A DNA stretch of 22,110 bases from Clostridia bacterium (GCA_024404065.1 JAKSQR010000011.1:1-22110); one strand, 5' to 3'. Shown: positions 6,334 to 14,540, numbered from the stretch's first letter. The notes: generated by a model not told the origin, from the letters alone. A program made the numbers and translations.

Positions 6334-8244
6334 TTATACAATTTTATAGCCGTCAATTGCAGGAATATCTACCTGAATTTTTCTGTCTTTTGCGTTAGTC
6401 AGGCTTATTATTGCCTCATTATTGCTTATATCAATTCGTAAATCTGCTCTGCCATCACTGACAGGGTATTTTTTTATTTCAATAACGCTGCCGTCATAAA
6501 TCCATTCCTTTGGAATACCACGACCTACTACAAGTGTGCCATCAGCTTTTTCGCAGATAATAGAATCAATAAGCACCTTTGTTGCAGTGGATTGACCCCA
6601 CATGTGAGGGCAGCTTCCTCCGCCGCCTGAGGCGTGGTCAATATTCCATATAGATTTTTCATCAGGGTATTTTATGCCTTCCCACCAGCTATATGGACCG
6701 CTTTGTGCATGCTCTATCATAAACTGATATGCTTTTATGCCTGCATCTCTGTATTTTTCACCCATAAGGGCAGCAGAGCCGTAGCCTGCATTATATGATG
6801 AGCAGTAATAGCCGTGAGGATATCCGCCAAAATTATAAAAGCTGTCACTTACATCCTTGCGCACCAAAGCACTATGCTCATAAGTAGCGTCAATCAAATC
6901 AGTAAGGGGACCGCTTTGCTCTGCTCCAAAAAGCCAGCCATCAAGGTTAAATCTGCCAAATAAAAACATACTCAGTCTGTTTGCATCTCTTGGGTCACTT
7001 CTTGCAGTTTCACTATTTGGCATTTTCATATTCATTGGCAGATAGTCAAGATTATATTTCTTTATTGTAGCCCTCATTTGCTCGTCAGAGGCAGCAAATA
7101 AGCCTTTATATTCTTCCTCTGCCCACTTAGCCTCTTCGGCATTGCCAAGCCTCTCACAGATGTATTTATAGCAAATAAGTCCAGTCATTGCAGAGAAGTT
7201 ATCTACGGTCCAGGCACCTAAGCTGTCAATAGCAGGGGTATCCTTCATAATGCCGTTTTTAACTCTGCACTCCGCTATACTGTGAGCGTTATTCTTTATA
7301 TCCTCAAAGTTTTCTTTTACAAAGTCAATTCTGCCGGTTTTCTGAAGATAAACAGCAAAGAACCAGCTGTATTTCCATCTTGCGTCAGGGTATTGTACAT
7401 TTTTAAGAATATACTCAGAATATTTTTCAACATCCTTGAAATCACCAAGAAGTAAAAGGGTGTTAAGTATACCTATTACATCATGGTCAAATACTCTGTC
7501 ATAGCCGTTTTCACCTACGTGAAGCTCATAGCCATCCTTACATATCATAGTGTAAATATAGCCAACCTTATAGGCATCTATAAGCTTTTTATCAGGTAGC
7601 TCAGTTATTTCTGTAAGAGGTTCAAGGCGCTTAAGCCAATAAGCCTTCATAACCTCATAGTGCTCATCAAAGCCGCCCTGTGATTTTATAAACTCAGCAG
7701 AAGCTCTTTTATAATTATTGCCAAATCTGTCAGCACAGATTGCATAATCTCTTATAACCGTTTCGCCTGCATTTACAGCTGATTTTTCTTCAGTAAGGGG
7801 AGTAAGATATTTAGAAACCTTTTTAAGCTTTACTGCTACATTGCCCTTATTTTCGGCAATAATTCTTGAGTAGGCAACATCATAAATTTTATCACCGTCA
7901 GTAAGCTTATCACTGAAATTCATTATGGTGTAGTTTACATTATCTTTACTGTATTTGCTTACAAGGCAGGGGAGAATGCTTTCTGCATTATACCATTCAA
8001 TTTTGCCATCAATATTGTCTACTCCAAAGGTGATAACTTTATTAAGACCATCTCTTAAAAGATAACTACCATCTATAAATGCAATAGGAGCATCCTTGTC
8101 ACCCTCACAGCCAAAAACTGAAACAAGCTCAGGATATTTTCTGAAGGCAAAATTACGATACTTAGGGCTTAATCCCGCTTTAAGCTTGTTTGCAATATTA
8201 AAATATACGGCACCTATTACTGAAAAAAGAGGAACCTTAGGCAT
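6334..8244 (-). CDS. Unassigned protein, resembles a six-hairpin (alpha/alpha barrel) glycosidase
   Basis: I do not recognise a named family. The 636-residue protein has no signal peptide or membrane anchor, so it is probably cytoplasmic. Residues about 1-210 look like beta-rich accessory structure. Residues about 215-560 are helical with many aromatics and short motifs typical of six-hairpin glycosidases: HVGENGYDRVFDHD (242-255), DARWKYSWFFAVY (287-299), GAWTVDN (343-349), YPHGYYCSSYNAGYGS (475-490) and SWWEGIKYPD (519-528). A Gly run occurs at 540-543. The C-terminal part (about 570-636) contains GRGIPKEWI followed by short beta strands, like the C-terminal sandwich of alpha-L-rhamnosidase-type enzymes. 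Candidate acids are E245, D253, D255 and E522. A GAGGTGA site overlaps the stop of the upstream PHP gene, 10 bp away, so the pair is co-expressed. Glycoside hydrolase or phosphorylase function is inference. Confidence 0.6.
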   Translation of the reverse strand: MPKVPLFSVIGAVYFNIANKLKAGLSPKYRNFAFRKYPELVSVFGCEGDKDAPIAFIDGSYLLRDGLNKVITFGVDNIDGKIEWYNAESILPCLVSKYSKDNVNYTIMNFSDKLTDGDKIYDVAYSRIIAENKGNVAVKLKKVSKYLTPLTEEKSAVNAGETVIRDYAICADRFGNNYKRASAEFIKSQGGFDEHYEVMKAYWLKRLEPLTEITELPDKKLIDAYKVGYIYTMICKDGYELHVGENGYDRVFDHDVIGILNTLLLLGDFKDVEKYSEYILKNVQYPDARWKYSWFFAVYLQKTGRIDFVKENFEDIKNNAHSIAECRVKNGIMKDTPAIDSLGAWTVDNFSAMTGLICYKYICERLGNAEEAKWAEEEYKGLFAASDEQMRATIKKYNLDYLPMNMKMPNSETARSDPRDANRLSMFLFGRFNLDGWLFGAEQSGPLTDLIDATYEHSALVRKDVSDSFYNFGGYPHGYYCSSYNAGYGSAALMGEKYRDAGIKAYQFMIEHAQSGPYSWWEGIKYPDEKSIWNIDHASGGGGSCPHMWGQSTATKVLIDSIICEKADGTLVVGRGIPKEWIYDGSVIEIKKYPVSDGRADLRIDISNNEAIISLTNAKDRKIQVDIPAIDGYKIV

Positions 8245-8254
8245 CTATATCACC

Positions 8255-9004
8255 TCAGTAAAGTATTTTCTTAAGCTCAGGTATAAACTGCTTTACATCA
8301 ATATCTTTAAGCTTGTGAGCATCTGTGCCGATGTTGAATACAACACCAACCTCTTTACCTATATTAAAGTATCTGTTATGGAATACAGGGTCGCCAAATA
8401 TTGCAGGCACATTAAGCTCCCATGTGATTTCCTTTTCGTTTGCCTTAGTCATAATATCGCCGATCTCATTATCAGTGAATGAGGCAGTAACTATTCTGAA
8501 ATCATCAAAGTAATCACCAAGGTATTTTGCCATAAATGGGTGAGCAAAGGCATCTGCTCTGCCACTGTCAATTACTTTATCCATTATTGCAAGCATGTGA
8601 TTACAGTAACTGCGTGCGGTTTTCTCCTCAGGGTGAATCCAATAATCCTGATGGTAATGGTTAGTAGTATAAAGCCTCCAGTCAAGAGCCATATCAGTTT
8701 CAATTTCATCAGCAAATTTGCCGATATCGTAGGATGAAAGCTCTGCACCAACAAGAATTTTCATATCTGTTTCATAATTCTTAATCTCGTCAAGAATCTG
8801 AAGCCTCTGAGGTACTAATTCACCCTTTTTATGTGGGTAGTTATGGTCTGTCATTGCAAGCACCTTAATGCCTGCCTTTTCAGCAGTTTTAACTATATCA
8901 AGAGGGTTCATTTCTCTGCTTGCGCAGCGGGAAAATGTAGTATGAACATGAGTGTTAAACTCAGTAAGGTCATCAAGATTATAGGTTTTTTCGTGCAAAA
9001 ACAT
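8255..9004 (-). CDS. PHP-domain metal-dependent phosphoesterase
   Basis: PHP-domain proteins use a cluster of two or three metals to hydrolyse phosphoesters, for example histidinol phosphate, nucleotides or sugar phosphates. In these 249 residues the metal-binding set is complete: H19 and H21 (HVH), D53 and H54 (TDHN), E88 (GAE), H116 (NHYH), H155 (AHP) and the GTDAH signature with D228 and H230. The gene begins 2 bp after the TatD-family stop and is followed by the 636-residue glycosidase-like gene at 10 bp. Compared with stand-alone PHP proteins such as YciV/TrpH it has a normal length. The substrate is unknown. Its neighbour suggests a phosphorylated sugar, but a nuclease or nucleotide phosphatase is equally possible from the motifs. 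Confidence 0.85.
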   Translation of the reverse strand: MFLHEKTYNLDDLTEFNTHVHTTFSRCASREMNPLDIVKTAEKAGIKVLAMTDHNYPHKKGELVPQRLQILDEIKNYETDMKILVGAELSSYDIGKFADEIETDMALDWRLYTTNHYHQDYWIHPEEKTARSYCNHMLAIMDKVIDSGRADAFAHPFMAKYLGDYFDDFRIVTASFTDNEIGDIMTKANEKEITWELNVPAIFGDPVFHNRYFNIGKEVGVVFNIGTDAHKLKDIDVKQFIPELKKILY

Positions 9005-9006
9005 TA

Positions 9007-9774
9007 TTAAAGCTCCGTTCCGAAAAGTTTATTTGCGTTTCTTCTTGTTGTTTCAAGAATTTCTTCAGGTGTTGTATTTCTTACACCTGCAAGCACCTGA
9101 GCAGTGTAGGGGATAAGTGAACTGTCATTTCTCTGACCCCTGAATGGAACAGGTGTCATATAAGGGCAGTCCGTTTCAATAAGCAGTTTATCTTCAGGTA
9201 CCATTGCTGCCACCTCAAGGGGCTTTCTTGCATTCTTAAAGGTAGTAGCACCACCAAGACCTATATACATGCCAAGTTTGAGTACTTCCTTTGCCATCTC
9301 AGCAGAGCCGGAAAAGCAGTGAACTACTCCCTTTGGTTTGTATTTTTTCAGCAGATTCATTGTATCCTCATGAGCTTCTCTGTCGTGTACAATTATGGGC
9401 ATCTGAAGCTCATTTGCAAGTATTATCTGCTCCTCAAATATTTTAAGCTGCGTATCACGTGGTGAGAAATCATAATGGTAATCAAGGCCTATTTCACCTA
9501 CTGCAACGCACTTCTCCTTTAAGCACATTTCTCTTAAAGGCACAAGATAATTTTCAGCACATTCTTCAGCTTCGTGTGGATGAACACCGCATGCGGCATA
9601 TATGAAATCATACTCATCTGCAAGCTGAAGGGATACCTCACAAGTAGCCATATCAGTTGCACAGTTTATTACACCGCAAACGCCCCGCTGTGGCAGGGCG
9701 CTTATCAGTTCTTTACGGTCATCATCAAAAGCTTCGCTATCGTAATGTGCATGACTGTCAAAGATATTATTCAT
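9007..9774 (-). CDS. tatD: TatD-family metal-dependent hydrolase/DNase
   Basis: TatD proteins are amidohydrolase-fold metallo-nucleases with 3'-5' exonuclease activity in characterised members. The 255 residues fit the family exactly and show all signatures: SHAHYD at 7-12 (H8, H10), GVHPHEA at 63-69, VGEIGLDYH at 92-100 (E94), VHDR at 129-132 (H130), HCFSG at 152-156 (H152) and ETDCPY at 200-205 (D202). The ATG is 2 bp after the metG stop, the classic Firmicutes metG-tatD arrangement (metS-yabD in Bacillus subtilis). Both genes appear to be read from the sugar-type operon promoter upstream of the Gfo/Idh gene, which is not the usual context. Confidence 0.93.
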   Translation of the reverse strand: MNNIFDSHAHYDSEAFDDDRKELISALPQRGVCGVINCATDMATCEVSLQLADEYDFIYAACGVHPHEAEECAENYLVPLREMCLKEKCVAVGEIGLDYHYDFSPRDTQLKIFEEQIILANELQMPIIVHDREAHEDTMNLLKKYKPKGVVHCFSGSAEMAKEVLKLGMYIGLGGATTFKNARKPLEVAAMVPEDKLLIETDCPYMTPVPFRGQRNDSSLIPYTAQVLAGVRNTTPEEILETTRRNANKLFGTEL

Positions 9775-9776
9775 AA

Positions 9777-11711
9777 TCAGCTGATTTTACTTCCTGCGGG
9801 AACACCATCAAGGAAGATTACCTTTACATCATTTTCGCCTGCTGTTGCAGCAAGAATCATACCGCAGCTTTCAACACCACAAAGCTTTGCAGGCTTAAGG
9901 TTTGAAACAAGTACTACAGTTTTGCCGATAAGCTCCTCAGGCTTATAATAAAGAGCTATACCGCTTGCAACAGTTCTTGGCACACCTGTGCCGTCATCAA
10001 GTGTAAGCTGAAGAAGCTTTTTAGCCTTCTTAACGGGTACACATTCAGTAATTTTTGCTGCTCTCAGGTCAACCTTGGCAAAGTCATCAATGCCAATCTT
10101 TGCTACGCCGAGAATTTCCTCTTTAAGTGGATTTTCAGGCTCAGCAGGCTCCTGTGATGCTGCTAATTCCTCAAGCTCTTTTTCAAGGTCAATTCTTGGG
10201 AATATAATTTCACCCTTCTTTACATTGTAGGTTGCTTCTTTACCGAATACACCGCATTCATCCCAGCATTCAACAGGTGCAAGACCAAGCTGCTCACGGA
10301 TTTTAACGCTTGTATCAGGCATAAAGGGAGCTACAAATACAGATATAATTCTGATGCTTTCACAAAGGTTATACATAACCTCAGCAAGGCGAGCCTTCTG
10401 GTTTTCATCCTTTGCAAGAGCCCAGGGTGCAGTTTCATCAATATACTTATTTGTTCTTGATACAAATTTCCAGATGTTTGTAAGTGAATCTGAGAAATAA
10501 AGATTATCAAGTGATTCCTCTGCCTTTGTCTTTGTTTCAGCAGCAAGTGCCTTAAGAGTTTCGTCAAGCTCAGCAGCTTCTCTCTCTGCAGGAATTGTGC
10601 CACCAAAATATTTCTCAACCATTGCAACTGTTCTTGATACAAGGTTACCAAGGTCATTAGCAAGGTCAGAGTTGATTCTGTTAATTAAGTTTTCATTGCT
10701 GAATACACCGTCAGAGCCGTAAGCAACCTCTCTTAAAAGGTAATATCTTAAAGCATCTACGCCATATCTTTCAGCAAGCTTAACAGGGTCTACAACGTTG
10801 CCCTTTGATTTACTCATCTTACCGCCCTCAAGCAGTACCCAGCCGTGGCAGTATACTTTCTCAGGCAGGGGAAGGTCAAGTGACATAAGGAATGCAGGCC
10901 AGTAGATTGTGTGGAAACGGGTAATATCCTTACCAATAAGGTGTACATCTGCAGGCCAGAATTTATTGTAAAGAGTTTCATCATCACTACCATAGCCAAG
11001 AGCTGTGATATAGTTTGTAAGTGCATCAAGCCAAACGTAAATAACGTGCTCAGGGTTTACAGGCACCTGAATGCCCCACTTAAATGTAGAGCGGGAGATG
11101 CATAAATCCTGAAGGCCGGGCTTAATGAAGTTGTTTACCATTTCAGCCTCTCTCATCTTAGGTGCAAAGAATGTGGGATGAGCCTCATAGTATTCAAGTA
11201 ATTTATCAGCATATTTTGAAAGCTTAAAGAAATAAGCCTGCTCACTTGCCTTTATAACGGGTCTGCCACAGTCAGGGCACATTCCGTCAGCAGCCTGAGT
11301 ATCAGTCCAAAAGCTTTCACAGGGCTTACAGTAAAGGCCTTCATAGCTGCCAAGGTAAATGTCGCCTTTTTCGTACATCTTATTAAAAATCTTCTGTACA
11401 GCAGCCTCGTGATATTCATCTGTAGTACGAATGAACTTATCGTTGCTTATATTCATAAGCTTCCATAAGTCCTTGATACCTGCAACTATGTTATCAACAT
11501 ACTCTTTAGGTGTTACACCTGCTTCAGTAGCTTTATCCTCTATCTTCTGACCGTGTTCGTCAGTACCTGTAAGGAAGAAGGTATCATAGCCCTGAAATCT
11601 TTTATATCTTGATATAGCGTCAGCCTGTACTGTTGAGTAGGTGTGACCTATATGAAGCTTATCTGATGGATAATAAATAGGGGTTGTGATGTAAAATTTC
11701 TTATCGCTCAT
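9777..11711 (-). CDS. metG: Methionyl-tRNA synthetase
   Basis: MetG charges tRNA-Met with methionine, an essential step of translation. The 644-residue protein has the class Ia core with HIGH at 20-23 and KMSKS at 298-302. Its connective domain carries one four-cysteine zinc site (C128, C131, C145, C148). The anticodon-binding helical domain covers about 340-500, and an acidic linker near 508-532 leads to a C-terminal OB-fold tRNA-binding domain (about 540-644, beginning near DDFAKVDLRAAKI), as in EMAPII/Trbp111-type MetG proteins. A strong GGAGGA ribosome-binding site precedes the ATG; the nagB stop is 17 bp upstream. No T-box leader is visible in that small gap, so any methionine-dependent control would have to act from elsewhere. 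Confidence 0.97.
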   Translation of the reverse strand: MSDKKFYITTPIYYPSDKLHIGHTYSTVQADAISRYKRFQGYDTFFLTGTDEHGQKIEDKATEAGVTPKEYVDNIVAGIKDLWKLMNISNDKFIRTTDEYHEAAVQKIFNKMYEKGDIYLGSYEGLYCKPCESFWTDTQAADGMCPDCGRPVIKASEQAYFFKLSKYADKLLEYYEAHPTFFAPKMREAEMVNNFIKPGLQDLCISRSTFKWGIQVPVNPEHVIYVWLDALTNYITALGYGSDDETLYNKFWPADVHLIGKDITRFHTIYWPAFLMSLDLPLPEKVYCHGWVLLEGGKMSKSKGNVVDPVKLAERYGVDALRYYLLREVAYGSDGVFSNENLINRINSDLANDLGNLVSRTVAMVEKYFGGTIPAEREAAELDETLKALAAETKTKAEESLDNLYFSDSLTNIWKFVSRTNKYIDETAPWALAKDENQKARLAEVMYNLCESIRIISVFVAPFMPDTSVKIREQLGLAPVECWDECGVFGKEATYNVKKGEIIFPRIDLEKELEELAASQEPAEPENPLKEEILGVAKIGIDDFAKVDLRAAKITECVPVKKAKKLLQLTLDDGTGVPRTVASGIALYYKPEELIGKTVVLVSNLKPAKLCGVESCGMILAATAGENDVKVIFLDGVPAGSKIS

Positions 11712-11728
11712 TAGTTTTTCCTCCGGGA

Positions 11729-12448
11729 TTAAAGTAATGCGGCAGCAGCCTCATCAAGGTAGATTACTACATCATTGTGCTGCTGAAGAATTGAAGCGGG
11801 GCACTGTGGTGTAACAGGACCCTTTATCATAGCCTTAACTGCTTCTGCCTTTGAATCGCCAGTAGCAATAAGGATTATTTTTTTACTTCTCATTATTGAG
11901 CCAATGCCCATTGTAACAGCATAATGTGGCATAGGAATATCGTCAAAATACTTAGAGTTTGCATCAATGGTAGACTGTGTAAGTGTAACCTTCCATGCCT
12001 CATCTGTAAACTCATCTGATGGCTCGTTAAAAGCAATGTGACCATTTCTGCCAATGCCTAAAATCTGAACGTCAATTCCGCCCTTGTCAGCAATAGCCTT
12101 TGCATATCTTGCGCTTTCAGCCTCAGTATCAGCATTACCGTTAAGGAAGTCAACGTTATCGTAGTTTACGTCAACCTTGCCAAAAAGGTTTTCTCTCATA
12201 AAGTACCAATAGCTGTTTTTATGCTCCTTAGGAATATCGCAGTATTCATCAAGGTTAAATGTGCTTATCTCTTTAAGAGATACCTTTTTGTTGTTGTAAG
12301 CATCAACAATATAATTATATGTAGGCACGGGTGTAGCGCCTGTTGCAAAGCCAAGCACACACTTGGGGTTTGCGTTTATGTAGTCTACAAAAAACTGACC
12401 GCAGGCTGCACCAATTTCATTTTCATCTTTAAGAATTTTTATTTCCAT
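11729..12448 (-). CDS. nagB: Glucosamine-6-phosphate deaminase
   Basis: NagB converts glucosamine 6-phosphate to fructose 6-phosphate and ammonia. With the start used here (ATG at 12446-12448) the protein has 239 residues, the usual Firmicutes length. FATGATPVP at 34-42 is the phosphate-binding region, and STFNLDEY at 62-69 contains the expected base D67. The stretch GIGRNGHIAFNEP at 131-143 holds H137 and E142. At the position matching Asp141 of the Escherichia coli enzyme there is Asn135. This start is 7 bp after the Gfo/Idh stop and has a GAGGAA site overlapping that stop. An earlier in-frame ATG (12464-12466) would add six residues and lies inside the upstream gene without a ribosome-binding site. 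No nagA or PTS gene is adjacent. Confidence 0.92.
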   Translation of the reverse strand: MEIKILKDENEIGAACGQFFVDYINANPKCVLGFATGATPVPTYNYIVDAYNNKKVSLKEISTFNLDEYCDIPKEHKNSYWYFMRENLFGKVDVNYDNVDFLNGNADTEAESARYAKAIADKGGIDVQILGIGRNGHIAFNEPSDEFTDEAWKVTLTQSTIDANSKYFDDIPMPHYAVTMGIGSIMRSKKIILIATGDSKAEAVKAMIKGPVTPQCPASILQQHNDVVIYLDEAAAALL

Positions 12449-12455
12449 ATTTTCC

Positions 12456-13520
12456 TCACTTAACATCTACTTCTTTGTGTAAATCGGATGAATCATAAAT
12501 TGCCTGAAGAATTTTTGAAGTAAGTACTGCGTTATCAATATGTGCACGGTTATGGTTGCCGTTCTTACAGCACTCAATAAAGTCATTTATTTCATTTTCG
12601 TACATATCGGTTTCTTTTGCTTTAACTTCATTTTCATAAAGCATACCGTTCTTAACACCAAAAATTCTGAAATTACTGCAGTAATTAAGGCGGATACCTG
12701 CTTTAGTGCCAAGAAAATCAATGTAGCAGTCACGGTCACCAATATTCTGTGCCCATGCACCGTTAAATGAAATAACAGGGCCACTTGTACGGATAAGACC
12801 TGTTACGGAGTCATCTACGTCGTAAGTGCCGTTTTCATTCTTTGTATTCTCTGCCCACATATCTGTGTAAACATAGTTTTTAATATCCTTACCAAGCTTA
12901 CAAAAAGCTTCGCCTGATACGGTAAGGGGAGCAGGGTCACCAACGCAATACATAACAAGGTCAAGGTAATGTACGCCCCAGTCTATAAGAACGCCACCGC
13001 CTGATGATGCCTTTGTTGTAAAGTCACCGCCAATACCGGGGATAGATCTGTGTGCTCTGAATGAAACGTAAACCTGATAAACCTCACCAAGCTCACCGCT
13101 GTCAATAATCTCTTTAACCTTTTCTACGTAGGTGTTAAATCTGCAGCAAACACCAATGTTTAAGATTTTACCTGTTTCGTTTGCTACCTTCTGCATTTCA
13201 AGAGCTTCAGGAAGGATTCTTGCAGCAGGTTTCTCACAAAGAACATTTTTGCCTGCCCTAAGGGCATCAATTGCAATTATTGAATGATAGTCATTGTGAG
13301 TGCATATTGATAATGCCTCAATTTCGGGGTCAGCAAGTACTTCGTGATAATCTTTTACAGCAGTACCAACGCCGTACTTTTCAACGCAGGCTTCAGCTTT
13401 CTCAAGTAAAATATCGCAAAAATATTTGATTTCTACCTTATCATTTTTAAGGTAAGCGGGGATGTGAGCTGCATTTGCAATTCTGCCACAGCCGATTACT
13501 GCAATTTTCATTTTCTCCAT
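12456..13520 (-). CDS. Gfo/Idh/MocA-family NAD(P)-dependent oxidoreductase
   Basis: Members of this family oxidise or reduce sugars, inositols and related polyols with a bound NAD(P). The 354 residues show an N-terminal Rossmann fold (VIGCGRIANAAH at 8-19, with the G-x-G-x-x-A pattern at 10-15), the conserved EKP at 96-98 with the catalytic-type K97, and the C-terminal alpha/beta domain with DWGVHYLD at 180-187 (D180, H184). The start ATG at 13518-13520 has an AGGAGG site 8 bp upstream; an ATG three codons later lacks such spacing. It is the first gene of the leftward operon and is transcribed divergently from two TIM-barrel isomerase/epimerase genes. The substrate cannot be told from sequence. 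A sugar or glycoside 3-dehydrogenase is one possibility, an inositol-type dehydrogenase another. Confidence 0.9.
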   Translation of the reverse strand: MEKMKIAVIGCGRIANAAHIPAYLKNDKVEIKYFCDILLEKAEACVEKYGVGTAVKDYHEVLADPEIEALSICTHNDYHSIIAIDALRAGKNVLCEKPAARILPEALEMQKVANETGKILNIGVCCRFNTYVEKVKEIIDSGELGEVYQVYVSFRAHRSIPGIGGDFTTKASSGGGVLIDWGVHYLDLVMYCVGDPAPLTVSGEAFCKLGKDIKNYVYTDMWAENTKNENGTYDVDDSVTGLIRTSGPVISFNGAWAQNIGDRDCYIDFLGTKAGIRLNYCSNFRIFGVKNGMLYENEVKAKETDMYENEINDFIECCKNGNHNRAHIDNAVLTSKILQAIYDSSDLHKEVDVK

Positions 13521-13560
13521 TTATATTTCCTCCTGAGCGCATAAATGCAATTATACGGTT

Positions 13561-13580
13561 TCTATAATAATACTTATAGA
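13561..13580. repeat. Perfect inverted repeat over the leftward -10 element, candidate operator
   Basis: Seven-base arms TCTATAA (13561-13567) and TTATAGA (13574-13580) are exact reverse complements separated by 6 bp. The repeat covers the leftward -10 element at 13564-13569, where a repressor would block transcription. The region is AT-rich, so a chance palindrome is quite possible. Confidence 0.4.
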
Positions 13581-13592
13581 CTAAAATGTAAA
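13564..13592 (-). promoter_or_regulatory. Candidate sigma-A promoter for the Gfo/Idh-nagB-metG-tatD-PHP operon
   Basis: Read on the - strand, TTTACA (13587-13592) and TATTAT (13564-13569) are separated by 17 bp, a good match to the housekeeping promoter. Transcription would begin near 13557, leaving a leader of roughly 37 nt to the Gfo/Idh ATG that contains its AGGAGG site. It is the only clear promoter before the six-gene operon. Confidence 0.6.
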
Positions 13593-13640
13593 GATAAATA
13601 CTTTATAAAATAAAAATAAATTATTATATAGTTTACCATA

Positions 13641-13669
13641 TTGAATTTATGCAATTTGTTTGATAAGAT
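13641..13669 (+). promoter_or_regulatory. Candidate sigma-A promoter (extended -10) for the xylose operon
   Basis: TTGAAT (13641-13646) and TAAGAT (13664-13669) are separated by 17 bp, and TG one base before the -10 (13661-13662) makes an extended -10. Transcription would begin near 13676, about 25 nt before the first ATG at 13701, whose AGGAAG site lies at 13688-13693. No catabolite-responsive element could be recognised nearby. Confidence 0.6.
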
Positions 13670-13700
13670 GTAATTAATACTATGTTTAGGAAGTGTTTTT

Positions 13701-14540
13701 ATGTCCAATTTTTCAATCGGCGTTATAATTGATTCATTCAGAACTGATACAGCAACAGCTGTTAAAAAGGCTGCCTCCTGTGGTGCACAGGGCATTCAGG
13801 TTTATGCAACCAATGGTGAAATGGCACCCGAAAATATGACCCCTGCAAAGATTGCTGCTTTTAAGGATTTAGTAGCCTCCAACGGTCTTGTAGTTTCTGC
13901 CCTTTGTGGTGACCTTGGTGGCGGCTTTGGTAATAAAGAAGAAAATGGCTGGAGAGTGGAAAAATCCAAGCGAATCCTTGACCTTGCCAAGGAAATAGGT
14001 ACAGATGTTGTAACCACCCATATCGGTGTTGTACCTCAGGATAAAAACCACGACAGATATAAAATTATGCAGGAAGCCTGCTTTGAGCTTTCAAGATATG
14101 CAGACAGTATAGGCTCTCATTTCGCTATTGAAACAGGTCCCGAAACATCTGCTGTTCTCAAGGAATTTCTTGATTCTCTTGACTCAACAGGCGTAGGCGT
14201 AAACCTTGACCCTGCTAACCTTGTAATGGTTACAGGCGATGACCCTGCAGGCGCAGTACATAACCTTGCAAAATACATAGTACATACCCATGCAAAGGAT
14301 GGCAAACAGCTTTTCTATAAGGACCCCGAAATAGTTTACGGCGTAGTTAAGAGCTCTCTTGTTACAGGTCCATCCTTCCTTGAGGTTCCTCTTGGTGAGG
14401 GTAGTGTGCCATGGGATAACTACCTTAAGGCACTTAATGATATTGGTTATAAAGGCTTCCTCACTATTGAGAGAGAGGTTGGCGACGATCCTGAAAAGGA
14501 TATCCGTATGGCAGTTGAATTTTTGAAGGCAAGAATTTAA
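13701..14540 (+). CDS. Sugar phosphate isomerase/epimerase (xylose isomerase-like TIM barrel), first copy
   Basis: The 279-residue protein belongs to the AP-endonuclease-2/xylose-isomerase-like TIM-barrel superfamily, whose members isomerise, epimerise or dehydrate sugars and cyclitols at a divalent metal site. Likely metal and catalytic residues are H107 (THIGV), E144 (AIETGPE), D170 (NLDPANL), H195/H197 (HTHAKD) and E257 (TIEREVG), placed as expected at strand ends. A Gly-rich loop, DLGGGFGNK, is at 71-79. The start has AGGAAG 7 bp upstream and directly follows the rightward promoter. It leads the operon with a second, divergent paralogue 12 bp downstream and shares its promoter region with a Gfo/Idh oxidoreductase, a common partnership in sugar and inositol catabolism. 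The exact reaction is unknown. Confidence 0.85.
   Translation: MSNFSIGVIIDSFRTDTATAVKKAASCGAQGIQVYATNGEMAPENMTPAKIAAFKDLVASNGLVVSALCGDLGGGFGNKEENGWRVEKSKRILDLAKEIGTDVVTTHIGVVPQDKNHDRYKIMQEACFELSRYADSIGSHFAIETGPETSAVLKEFLDSLDSTGVGVNLDPANLVMVTGDDPAGAVHNLAKYIVHTHAKDGKQLFYKDPEIVYGVVKSSLVTGPSFLEVPLGEGSVPWDNYLKALNDIGYKGFLTIEREVGDDPEKDIRMAVEFLKARI

Noticed and set aside
8096..8482. 128-residue + strand open frame spanning the junction of the PHP and glycosidase-like genes
   Set aside because: It overlaps two well-supported genes on the other strand and has no recognisable motif.
11712..11728. Possible T-box or other leader before metG
   Set aside because: Only 17 bp separate metG from nagB, enough for the GGAGGA site only.
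12449..12466. Longer NagB N-terminus (MLSEEN extension)
   Set aside because: No ribosome-binding site precedes it and it overlaps the upstream gene; the GAGGAA site points to the ATG at 12448.
13521..13700. Catabolite-responsive element (cre) in the divergent promoter region
   Set aside because: No stretch matches the cre consensus well enough to report.
13574..13795. Short - strand open frame in the divergent promoter region
   Set aside because: It starts inside the first isomerase gene and crosses the AT-rich promoter region; it has no ribosome-binding site or family features.
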